A stretch of 32,504 nucleotides of DNA from Polyangiaceae bacterium. GTDB taxonomy: Bacteria > Myxococcota_A > Polyangia > Polyangiales > Polyangiaceae. The notes below the pieces were generated by a model, which was not told the DNA's origin, ran no database searches, and saw only the letters and a program-made list of their open reading frames with translations. The stretch is from positions 1 through 32,504 of the forward strand of contig JAICTZ010000060.1 in assembly GCA_025936115.1 (NCBI GenBank), written 5' to 3'. A program made the position numbers and the translations under genes. Positions 14,916 through 21,882 of the stretch are shown piece after piece; within the stretch, counting starts at the first letter, position 1; the number at the start of each line of letters is the position of its first letter.

Positions 14916-15911
14916 TTACGGCGTGCACGTGAGTGCGAGCGACACGTCGTCGAGCGCAAAGTCGTTCTGCGCGCCTTCGGTGCTCGTGTCGACGATGGAG
15001 AGCGTGACCGTCGTATCGTCGCCGGCTTGGTAGAAGCCGGTGTACTCGGTCCACGCGCCGCTCGAATCCGCCTCGAGCGGGTCGCCGATGGCCACCGCAT
15101 CGGCAAACGGCTGGAAGCTCGGCAAGAAGGTTGCGCTCGCCTCCACGCTCGCGAACCAGAAATGAAGCGCATAGCGCTGGTGCGGCTCGACGGTCACCGT
15201 CTGCGACCACGCGTACGTGTCGCCGGAAACGCTGCCGTCGCAAATGAACATCTGGCCGCTGCCGCTCGTGTGATCGCCGAACTCTGCCCAGTCGGTCGCG
15301 CCTTCACGGACGACGCTCGCGTCCGGCGCGACGATGCACTGGTCGGTGTCGTCGAGCTGGTCCGGCGCCGTGACGAGTGCGTACTCGGTGGCAAACGCGA
15401 AATTGCCGTCCTCGAAGCCGCCGTTCTCGATGAGGTTGGCGCCGGGTATGCACGTTTGCCCGCCTTCACCGCCGCTGCCCGCGCCGGGTTCTCCCGCGCC
15501 GCCGTCCCCGCCGCCGGTGCCGGGGCTAGCTCCCCCTTCGGCACCCGCTTGTCCAGCGCCCGCTCGTCCGGCGCCCGCTTGTCCGCCGTCCGCTTCTCCA
15601 GCGCTCCCACCGATGCTCGACGTGCCGCCGCGCGCGCCGTTGCCCGTGCCGCCGCGTCCACCGTCGAGGACGCCGCCCACGCCGCCGTTCGAGGTGCCAC
15701 CGCGTCCGCCGACCCCGATGGTTCCCGCGCTGCCTGCATTGCTCTGGGCGCCGCCTTTTGCAGCAGCTCCCGCGACGCCGGCGTGTCCACCCGTGCCTCC
15801 TCGGCCGGCGGCAGCACCCGTGCCTCCGGTGCCCGAGTCGTCGTCACCTCCGCAGCCGTAACAAACACACAGCGCCACCGCCAGGATCGCGGCCCCTTGA
15901 GAGCGTTCCAT
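14916..15911 (-). CDS. Lipoprotein with Gly-rich linker and jelly-roll carbohydrate-binding-like domain
   Basis: The start is the ATG complementary to 15909-15911; a frame extension of 25 codons upstream lacks a signal sequence at its start and crosses the palindrome at 15956-15970. The 331-residue product has a short signal ending CVCYGC (Cys20 acylated), an acidic patch, and a linker of about 125 residues rich in Gly/Ala/Thr/Ser. The C-terminal ~175 residues begin NLIENGGFEDGNF and end DFALDDVSLALTC. These are the opening and closing strands of galactose-binding-like jelly-roll modules, with YALHFWFA in between. Such modules bind sugars or cell-wall polymers. Its stop is 9 bases from the deacetylase stop. 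Confidence 0.9.
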   Translation of the reverse strand: MERSQGAAILAVALCVCYGCGGDDDSGTGGTGAAAGRGGTGGHAGVAGAAAKGGAQSNAGSAGTIGVGGRGGTSNGGVGGVLDGGRGGTGNGARGGTSSIGGSAGEADGGQAGAGRAGAGQAGAEGGASPGTGGGDGGAGEPGAGSGGEGGQTCIPGANLIENGGFEDGNFAFATEYALVTAPDQLDDTDQCIVAPDASVVREGATDWAEFGDHTSGSGQMFICDGSVSGDTYAWSQTVTVEPHQRYALHFWFASVEASATFLPSFQPFADAVAIGDPLEADSSGAWTEYTGFYQAGDDTTVTLSIVDTSTEGAQNDFALDDVSLALTCTP

Positions 15912-15955
15912 GGCGGAACCGGTAATTGTCGTAAAGTTCGTCGTCAAGCGCGCGC

Positions 15956-15970
15956 GTGAATGTGATTCAC
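15956..15970. promoter_or_regulatory. 15-bp palindrome (GTGAAT-GTG-ATTCAC), second copy
   Basis: Perfect 6+3+6 inverted repeat, 44 bases upstream of the minus-strand start at 15911. It differs from the site at 13287-13301 only at symmetric positions and in one spacer base, as expected for two operators of one dimeric regulator. Confidence 0.5.
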
Positions 15971-16131
15971 CAGCGGTAGCTGCCAACCAGCGCCGCGTCC
16001 CGAAAGTGACGATGCACCTATTCCGTGCGCCGGCGCTCGAATCGCTCTGGACACGAGAGGGCGACGAGGGACCCTCGAGGGCCCGAAGGCTCCCCTGTAG
16101 GGGATGGTGCGAGAGCCCCCTCCGGACTCAA

Positions 16132-16148
16132 CAAAATCCCGGATTTTG
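16132..16148. repeat. Perfect 17-bp inverted repeat
   Basis: CAAAATCC-C-GGATTTTG. The arms are AT-rich in a GC-rich genome, making it a notable operator or hairpin candidate about 150 bases before the cluster starting at 16300. Confidence 0.45.
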
Positions 16149-16299
16149 GCGCCCGGAAAAGGTTAACCCTCAGGGCTGAGGACCCGTAGGGGGGGGATAG
16201 GAAAATGGGTGGTCGATTCCGGGTCCGACTAGCGTTCTGTGTCCCGGTTGAGCTATCCTCGGACCCTGCGCGAAGGGACCGCGCCGATGACTCAGCACC

Positions 16300-17064
16300 A
16301 TGCGGGGAGGCGAAGCACTCGTGGCAATAGGACCTGAAGGCGAGACCCTTCAGAAGGTCGGCTCGGTGCGCGCGGACATCGTCGCGTTGCTCCGGGAGAA
16401 GCGTTACGAGGAGACGCTCGCGGCCCTCTACCGTGCGCGCTCGGAAGCGCCGGGCGATCGCGAGCTCCAGAAGAGCATCGATCAGATCAAAGAATTTTTG
16501 GTAGGTACGTACGCGAAGCGCCTCGGCGGGCTCGACCGCGTGGCCACGCCGATCCCCGCGTCCGCGGCGCGCTCGCCGGACCTCGTGCTGCTCGCCCGCT
16601 ACGTCGACGGCGTGTCGACGTACGGGGACATCGCGCAGATGTGTCCGCTCGGCCAGCTCCGGACCCTGCAAGTGCTCGTGGGCGTCTATTGCGGCGTGGA
16701 GCCGCCGCGCATCTCCGGCGTGGAGGCGACGGCGCCGCGCGTCGAGCCGCCGAATTCAGGGTTTCGGACCCACGACGAGCCCCCGACCACGCCGTCCGCG
16801 GACGTGCGTGAGTCGCCGCGCCCGGAGCCGGAGGCGAGTCCCGAGACGGCGCGCAGCCGCCCGCTCGGCGCGATCGGCCGTGTCTACGAGACTGAGGAGG
16901 ATCGGCGATACAAGGAGACGTTCGCGCAGGGGACATCGTTCTTCGTGCAGAGGCGCTTCACGGACGCCGCGGAAGCGTTCGAGACGTGCCTCAAGCTGCG
17001 CCCGCGCGATCGCGCGGCCGAAGTGATGTTCCGCCGCTCGCTGGCCCAGGGCGAAAGCCGATAA
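16300..17064 (+). CDS. TPR-containing protein, first gene of polarity-type cluster
   Basis: This protein is up to 254 residues. ATG 16300 has no clear ribosome binding site, whereas GTG 16321 (7 codons later) has GGGGAGG at 16303-16309, so the shorter form may be the real one. It has a helical hairpin near the N-terminus (about 24-65), then a segment around DLVLLARYVDGVSTYGDIAQ that resembles a winged-helix-like domain found in other myxobacterial regulators. A Pro/Glu/Ser-rich linker spans about 135-200, and a C-terminal TPR unit follows (about 208-250: GTSFFVQRRFTDAAEAFETC). No signal peptide: cytoplasmic. The next gene starts 4 bases after the stop. Likely a protein-interaction partner in the cluster. 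Confidence 0.82.
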   Translation: MRGGEALVAIGPEGETLQKVGSVRADIVALLREKRYEETLAALYRARSEAPGDRELQKSIDQIKEFLVGTYAKRLGGLDRVATPIPASAARSPDLVLLARYVDGVSTYGDIAQMCPLGQLRTLQVLVGVYCGVEPPRISGVEATAPRVEPPNSGFRTHDEPPTTPSADVRESPRPEPEASPETARSRPLGAIGRVYETEEDRRYKETFAQGTSFFVQRRFTDAAEAFETCLKLRPRDRAAEVMFRRSLAQGESR

Positions 17065-17068
17065 GTGG

Positions 17069-17941
17069 ATGAGCCTCTCGGTGGTGGCGGATCCCGAGCT
17101 TCGTGAACGGTTGCGCTGCCTGCGTGTCATCGCGGCGCAGGCGAACGTGAGCGCCATCGGCGCCGCGACGTGGGAAGAGGTCGAGCAGGCGTGGGACGGC
17201 GCCAAGCTCGGTTTCGTCGTGTACGCGAGCTCGCTGCCGGGCGCTCCGGAGGATGCGATCGAGCAGCTCGCCGCGCGCGCGGGGCGGCTGCTCGTGGCGC
17301 TCGCCGACGACGCGGACGTGTGTTTGCCGAGCGGGGTCACGAGCGTGCCGCGGCCCATCCCCGAAGAAACGCTGGTGTTGCTCGCGCGGGGCGTCCGGCC
17401 GTCCTCCATCCACTCGCGCGCGAACTTCAACCCCGTCGACTTCATTCAAATGCTGGCGATGTCCGGCGCGACGCAAGTGGTCGTCATCAGCCAGGGTGAC
17501 GACGACATGGGCGTCATCGAGGTGCGGGGCGGTGACGTGTGGACGGCCTTCGACGGCATGGGTTCGGGGGAAGCAGCGTTCGCGCGGCTGATTCGTCCGG
17601 AAATGCGCGCGCGCATCGGTCCGCACGCCGAGTCCGCCAAGGAGCGCACCATCTTCAAGGGCTTGCACGAGCTCATGCTCGACTCGCTGCGCCGAATCGA
17701 CGAAGGCGAGGTGTCGCTGCCGCCGCCGCTCTCGCCGCGACAGCTCGAGGCCGCGACGTTCACGCAGGAGCAGCTCGCGCGCCGCGTCGTCGAGCTCACG
17801 GCCGAAGCACGCCGCTTGCTCATGCAGCGGAGCTACGCCGACGCCGTGCGCGCACTCAGCGAGCTCTCCGAGCTCGAGCCGAATTCACAGCTCGTGCGAG
17901 CGAATCTCGAACATCTGCGCCGGTTGGGGTATCCGAAATGA
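17069..17941 (+). CDS. Receiver-like plus DUF4388 domain protein
   Basis: This 290-residue cytoplasmic protein has three parts. Residues 15-108 resemble a response-regulator receiver fold (alternating strands such as LGFVVYASS and RLLVALADD), but I cannot place the canonical phospho-Asp with confidence. Residues 115-210 match DUF4388: NPVDFIQMLAMSGATQVVVI, GVIEVRGGDVWTAFDG, GSGEAAFARLI. Residues 235-286 form a TPR-like helical pair (LLMQRSYADAVRALSELSEL). DUF4388 proteins are common in myxobacteria and are often linked to signalling and gliding or polarity functions, though the domain's activity is not established. The stop overlaps the ATPase start by four bases (ATGA), so they are translationally coupled. 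Confidence 0.88.
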   Translation: MSLSVVADPELRERLRCLRVIAAQANVSAIGAATWEEVEQAWDGAKLGFVVYASSLPGAPEDAIEQLAARAGRLLVALADDADVCLPSGVTSVPRPIPEETLVLLARGVRPSSIHSRANFNPVDFIQMLAMSGATQVVVISQGDDDMGVIEVRGGDVWTAFDGMGSGEAAFARLIRPEMRARIGPHAESAKERTIFKGLHELMLDSLRRIDEGEVSLPPPLSPRQLEAATFTQEQLARRVVELTAEARRLLMQRSYADAVRALSELSELEPNSQLVRANLEHLRRLGYPK

Positions 17942-18735
17942 GGCACACGATCGCATTTTCCAGTCTCAAGGGCGGCGTCGGCAAAACGACCACCGCCCTG
18001 AATTCCGCGTACGCTTTCGCTCGGCGGGGCTTGCGCACGTTGCTCGTGGACACCGACCCGCAAGGGGCAATCGGCCTCTCGCTCGACGGCGTCTCCGAGC
18101 GGCCCGGCCTCGCGGCAAGCGTGCACGACGGTGAGCTGCCCGAGATCGTGAAGACCCGCTTGGCGGAGCTCCATCTCTTGCCGATGGGCACGGTCGAAGC
18201 GATGGACGTCGATCGCTTCGCCCAGGAAGCGCGGGCCAGCGAAGTCGTGAAGCGCCTCGTCGAGCGCGCGCAAGACGACTACGACCTCGTGCTGTTCGAT
18301 ACCCCGGCGGGGCTCGGCGGCATGACGCGGCTCGTGCTCGAGACCGTCGATCACGTGATCGCCGTCGTTCAGTGCGAGCCGCTCGCCCTGCGCTCGTTGC
18401 CGCGCCTGCTCGAGCTCCTCGCGCAGCTCCGCGAAACGGGGAGCTCCTGCTCGCTCCTCGGCGTCGCGAGCAACATGGGCTCGTTTCGCGACCCGGTGAT
18501 CCTCGCCTGCCTCGAGGAGCTCTGGCAGCTCTACCGCGATCACGTGTTCGAAACGTCGATCCCACGTGACAGCGTGTTCCTCGAGGCGAGCCGGGCGGGC
18601 GTGCCGCTCGGCCTCTTGAGCCGCCGGCCGCCGCCGGCCGCAGCGGTGTTCGATGGTTTGGTCGCCGAGATCGAGGGACGTCTCGGCGTCGAGCAAGGAG
18701 GGAGTGACGATGGACCGATCCGTCTCGTGGACTGA
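17938..18735 (+). CDS. MinD/ParA-type P-loop ATPase
   Basis: This 265-residue ATPase starts at ATG 17938, overlapping the DUF4388 stop. The deviant Walker A motif KGGVGKTT (11-18) carries the signature first Lys required for dimerisation; switch I/Walker A' contains LLVDTDPQG; Walker B is LVLFDTPAGLG. Later conserved elements include VVQCEPLALRSLPRLLE. Family members dimerise on ATP and position cargo on the nucleoid (ParA) or membrane (MinD). I see no C-terminal amphipathic membrane-targeting helix, which favours a ParA-like or cargo-positioning role. No ParB or DNA-binding partner is adjacent; instead it is followed by a roadblock protein that overlaps it by 26 bases, preceded by AAGGAGGGAG. 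Confidence 0.95.
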   Translation: MRHTIAFSSLKGGVGKTTTALNSAYAFARRGLRTLLVDTDPQGAIGLSLDGVSERPGLAASVHDGELPEIVKTRLAELHLLPMGTVEAMDVDRFAQEARASEVVKRLVERAQDDYDLVLFDTPAGLGGMTRLVLETVDHVIAVVQCEPLALRSLPRLLELLAQLRETGSSCSLLGVASNMGSFRDPVILACLEELWQLYRDHVFETSIPRDSVFLEASRAGVPLGLLSRRPPPAAAVFDGLVAEIEGRLGVEQGGSDDGPIRLVD

Positions 18736-19261
18736 CCCGAAAAGCGTCGCGTTGCTGTTGTCGCGAGCGTCCGGCGCCGTGCAGAAGGTGCGGCGCAGCG
18801 CGCGACCGGCTCCAGCGATCGCGGATCGCGCCGCCCCGCTGGCGCCGGTAGCCGCCGCGCCGAAACCGCCGGCGCAGAAGGAAGTGCCGCCGCTCGAGCA
18901 GACCTCGGACAACCCGTCCGACCGCATGGACGCGCTCATCGCGTGGACGCTCGATCATTTCCCCTGCACGGGGGCGTTCGTCGCCGACGACAACGGGCTC
19001 ACGCTCGCCGCACACGGTATTTCCGAGGCGCACGTGGCGCTCGTGGGACCGATGTTGTGGGCGATGGCGAACGTGCGCACGATTCCGGGCATCGACGCCA
19101 CCGCGGGCGCGCTCTTGCTCGGGGTCAACATGATGTCCTGGGTCGAAGGTCGCTCCGAGCGCGGAGGCTTCTGTCTCGGCACGGTGGGCGAACAACCGCT
19201 GTCGACGCGGGCGCTCGAACAGCTGAAGGTCGCGCTCGAAGTCACCGTCGGCGGGCTCTAG
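18710..19261 (+). CDS. Roadblock/LC7-domain protein
   Basis: The start is ATG 18710 with a strong ribosome binding site (AAGGAGGGAG, 18695-18704), inside the 3' end of the ATPase gene; an upstream in-frame start lies fully within the ATPase and is less likely. The 183-residue product has a Pro/Ala-rich N-terminal part (about 1-70) and a roadblock/LC7 fold (about 75-183: GAFVADDNGLTLAAHG, the helix ALVGPMLWAMANVRTIPG, and FCLGTVGEQPLS). In bacteria, roadblock proteins such as MglB regulate small Ras-like GTPases at cell poles. No GTPase gene is present here, so the MinD/ParA ATPase is the likely partner (inference). Cytoplasmic. Confidence 0.85.
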   Translation: MDRSVSWTDPKSVALLLSRASGAVQKVRRSARPAPAIADRAAPLAPVAAAPKPPAQKEVPPLEQTSDNPSDRMDALIAWTLDHFPCTGAFVADDNGLTLAAHGISEAHVALVGPMLWAMANVRTIPGIDATAGALLLGVNMMSWVEGRSERGGFCLGTVGEQPLSTRALEQLKVALEVTVGGL

Positions 19262-19314
19262 CTCGTCACCCGCACTCGCACTCAGGCTCGCTTTTTCAAC
19301 ATCACGGGAGAACA

Positions 19315-19689
19315 ATGATCGACACGAAAATCCTCGAAGCGGCGGTTCTGGACCTCCGCAACATCTTGCGCGACGGTCTGGTCGCGACCGACATCTGGGA
19401 GCGCTCGGCCGGTCTATCGCTCGCCGGCTTCAACCAACAGCCGGTCGCGGTCGCGCTCTTCACGCGCATCACGATCGAACTCGAAACGTCGCTCGCCGAC
19501 TCGAACTTCCCCCCGCTTTCGCGCTTCTACCTGCTCGACATGGAGGGAAATCATACGGTCGCGGTGCTGAACCACGGCCCGATCCTGCAGGGCATGCTCG
19601 TCGACAACAAGCGCGCTAACCTTGGCATTCTCATCTCCGTCGCGATCCCCCGCATGATCGAGACGGTGGCGCGCGCCAGGCCGCGTTGA
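19315..19689 (+). CDS. Small roadblock/LC7-like protein
   Basis: This 124-residue protein starts at ATG 19315, with CGGGAG just upstream, 53 bases after the previous gene. It contains a single alpha/beta domain: an N-terminal helix (ILEAAVLDLRNILRDGLVA), then AGLSLAGFNQQPVAVALFTR, and strands FYLLDMEG, TVAVLNHG and GMLVDNKRANLGILISVAIP. This matches the roadblock-like layout of helix, two strands, long helix, three strands. A predecessor with a different sequence lies just upstream, so this may be a heteromeric pair. It ends the cluster; the next gene is convergent. Confidence 0.82.
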   Translation: MIDTKILEAAVLDLRNILRDGLVATDIWERSAGLSLAGFNQQPVAVALFTRITIELETSLADSNFPPLSRFYLLDMEGNHTVAVLNHGPILQGMLVDNKRANLGILISVAIPRMIETVARARPR

Positions 19690-19713
19690 AGCCCGGCGCG
19701 CCCCGCGGCCGGT

Positions 19714-20502
19714 TCAGCCCGATCTGCTGCGCTTGACCTGGCCGGGCTCGCTCCTGAGCTCGGCGACGGCCCACGTCGCCGATTGCGACGGCGCTCTCGT
19801 CGCTTTCGAACGCACGGGCGCCGGATGAGCGAGTGCGTAGCGCAAGAGCTCGTGGGTCCAGGCCTCGAACGCCGCGAACACCTGGTCGACCGAGCGTTTG
19901 TACCGTTCGCGTTCCGCGTCGTTGATTTGCGCGCGAGCGAGCGTCGAGTGGTCGGCGTTCGCCGCGTGGCCCGACTCTTTCTCGAAGTGGAAGTTGCCGC
20001 AGTACCGAAGCTCGATGCCGAGCTCCTGCTCGATGGCTTGGGCGATCGGCAGCATCGTGCCGAAGAGCACGTTGCCCGTCTCCTCGATGGCTTCGATGAT
20101 GATGAGCCGCTCGACGCCGCTCGTATCCTTGACCAGCGCGGTAAGTCGCGCCGAAAGAATGCGATTTTCCTTGGTTTCTTCGCCCCAGAGGAAACGCATC
20201 CACTCGGTGGCCGGGAGCAACGTGTCGTAGCCGAGCTTCGCGAAATCCTCGAGGTACCAGGGCCAGTGATGATCGTCCTCGAGCGTGTGGGCGTTCACCA
20301 TTTGCTGGTACGAATCGGCGGCCTGCTTCTCGCGCAGGACGAACTTGTTCAAGTCGCCGAACGACAAGATGAAGTGCGCCATGCAAGGGTAGAACGCCAG
20401 GCGTTCGGTCGGCTCGAGCCGATCGTCGCGCATCCATCCGAAGAGCGGCAGGTGATGGTAGGCCTTCTTCTTTTCGAAAATGTGCCTGAGTACGTCTTTC
20501 AT
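19714..20502 (-). CDS. Heme-oxygenase-like diiron protein (UndA/TENA-like fold)
   Basis: The start is the ATG complementary to 20500-20502, preceded on its strand by GGAAAGGA; an upstream extension of 40 codons is Gly/Arg-rich and non-homologous-looking. The 262-residue product has the metal-ligand spacing of heme-oxygenase-like diiron oxidases: Glu75 and His78 (EDDHH), Glu137 (IIIEAIEETGN), and the His172-x3-Glu176-x2-His179 triad of the third ligand helix (NFHFEKESGH). As I recall, the spacing matches UndA (E101, H104, E159, H194), which oxidises fatty acids. The C-terminal ~40 residues are basic and low complexity. The family is common in myxobacteria and the substrate is unknown here. Confidence 0.85.
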   Translation of the reverse strand: MKDVLRHIFEKKKAYHHLPLFGWMRDDRLEPTERLAFYPCMAHFILSFGDLNKFVLREKQAADSYQQMVNAHTLEDDHHWPWYLEDFAKLGYDTLLPATEWMRFLWGEETKENRILSARLTALVKDTSGVERLIIIEAIEETGNVLFGTMLPIAQAIEQELGIELRYCGNFHFEKESGHAANADHSTLARAQINDAERERYKRSVDQVFAAFEAWTHELLRYALAHPAPVRSKATRAPSQSATWAVAELRSEPGQVKRSRSG

Positions 20503-20648
20503 CCGGCTGTCCTTTCCTTCGGGCGCACGCGCGCCCTTCCCGTCCCAAGTACGAGCCAAGTAACCCCGTGTTCGTGTTCCGACCCCGGTGCAGGCCCGAG
20601 AGTTCTCACCTCGAGACGTCACCTCGTTCGATGCTCGGTCCTACGTAA

Positions 20649-20666
20649 GGTAGTCGAGATACTACC
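20649..20666. promoter_or_regulatory. 18-bp inverted repeat upstream of the diiron gene
   Basis: GGTAGT-CGAGAT-ACTACC, perfect 6+6+6 inverted repeat, 147 bases upstream of the UndA-like gene start on the minus strand. A dimeric-regulator operator is possible; no cognate regulator is adjacent. Confidence 0.35.
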
Positions 20667-21108
20667 GTCAAGGGTTAGAGTGTGAGTTCACGCAGGTGTT
20701 TCGACCGTCACGTCGAGACCATCATCCGTGAGGGGTAACGGGGCAGGCCGGCCGGAAGTTAAGGGCTCGCGAATGGCGATCTCGATCGATTGCGCCAACG
20801 TTCGATGCAAGAAGCCGGCGGGCGAGCTCGTCGAGAAGTCACCCGATCAGCCTGGTGGGCGGCTGCCAACGCTTCAAATGGCGAGCGGGGAACGCAAAGG
20901 TGGAAACAAGGCCAACACTCTCGTCAAGGACGCGGAGAAGGAAGCGGAGCGGACGCTTGAACTTTTGCAGCCGCTTGAGGCGGAGCACGGCCGGCGATTT
21001 GGGGCCGCTGAGGGACCATTCCTGCACCGCCGAATGCGAGCGACGAGGGTCGGTAGGCGGGCTAAGGCGACAGGGCTACCCTCGAACGGCACCCGGTACT
21101 CCGTATAG

Positions 21109-21225
21109 AGCGGGTGTTGCGCCCCCGCGCAACCACTTTTCCCGCGGAATCGAGAAGCTCTCGGTTCCGCGGTTGAGTTTTGTACAGCAATGTCGCGGTA
21201 CACAGCGGGCGTTGCGCCGTTGCGC
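21109..21225. repeat. Spaced imperfect direct repeat (two 22-base units)
   Basis: Units at 21109-21130 and 21204-21225 share AGCGGG[TC]GTTGCGCC followed by a short variable part and GCGC. They start 95 bases apart and bracket the hairpin at 21142-21172. The arrangement suggests a mobile remnant or a structured RNA element. Confidence 0.4.
21142..21172. repeat. Strong hairpin (14-bp stem, 3-base loop)
   Basis: CCGCGGAATCGAGA pairs with TCTCGGTTCCGCGG with one G-T/U wobble; the loop is AGC. A TTTT run follows six bases after the stem. It could serve as a terminator, but no gene ends nearby. Confidence 0.5.
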
Positions 21226-21882
21226 GTCAAGCCCGTCACAAACCTGCGAGCGGGGGCATGGAGAGATTTGTGTGCGCTCGGCTAGATTCGGAGCCGTGAC
21301 CTTTGCCCCGGGTTGCCATGGCCGAGCTAGTTCTTTAGCCGCTCGCCCTCATCCAGTATTCGATCTCGCGAAGCGTGCAACCGCACACGAAGTGAATCCA
21401 GAGAAACTTCGCGAACTTTCGGCATCGACGGTCTCCTCATGGGCCGCGACCATCCCCGCTCGTCTTGCCCGGCCGGCCTTGATTCGGACGCCTCGGAGCG
21501 CTGTTTGCGGAAATGACGATCGAATCGCCCCGGAACCTTGCAGCCGGCGACCACGCAGCTGCCGCGACCGGGACGCCATGCCCCAGCTGTCGACACTTCA
21601 CACGGAAGGCACAGGGTCGCTGGCAGCCCGCCATGATTCGCGGGCCTGACGCCCCCATCGGTCCAGCCCTTGAAAAAAGACTATGCGAAGGGCGCTTCCG
21701 AATTCGTCAGGGGGCCGGTATGAACCCGATCGAAACGTAGCAGAACCCGGGTAGTTGCACGTTTAGGGGGACAGGGGCTTCCACGGGTGGGGGTCATGGC
21801 TCTCTCTCGGCCGCGCAACTGGCTCGGCCGCAGGCCGAATGGAGTAGTCATGAACGTCCGAATTGAAGAAGGGGTCAATCCG

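Larger units (their letters stand above)
15912..16299. other. Divergent regulatory region with several palindromes
   Basis: No gene was seen in these 388 bases, which separate two divergently read units. The region holds the 15956-15970 palindrome, CCCTCGAGGG (16072-16081), a perfect 17-bp inverted repeat centred on 16140, a CCTCA-GGGC-TGAGG stem (16168-16181) and an eight-G run (16189-16196). It probably contains the promoters for both the lipoprotein and the polarity-type cluster. Confidence 0.5.
20503..21882. other. Long region without a supportable gene
   Basis: Several open frames exist on both strands, but none shows a ribosome binding site together with recognisable family motifs, and all are rich in Arg/Pro/Ser as expected for out-of-frame GC-rich DNA. 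One frame at 20728-21108 (126 codons) contains a charged helical stretch (LVKDAEKEAERTLELLQPLE) and is the least unlikely candidate. Structural elements seen: a palindrome at 20649, a strong hairpin at 21142-21172 and a spaced direct repeat at 21109/21204. The composition suggests old, decayed sequence or noncoding RNA rather than a normal promoter. Confidence 0.55.

Noticed and set aside
14911..14924. CGCCG-GTTA-CGGCG as a bidirectional terminator between convergent genes
   Set aside because: The stem is only 5 bp, partly inside the minus-strand gene and without a T-run; too weak to list.
17833..19315. Long minus-strand frames opposite the ATPase and roadblock genes
   Set aside because: Arg-rich shadow frames; the plus-strand genes carry all recognisable motifs.
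20855..21649. 264-codon plus-strand frame in the gene-free region
   Set aside because: Almost no hydrophobic core, many Arg/Ser/Pro, no ribosome binding site and no motif.
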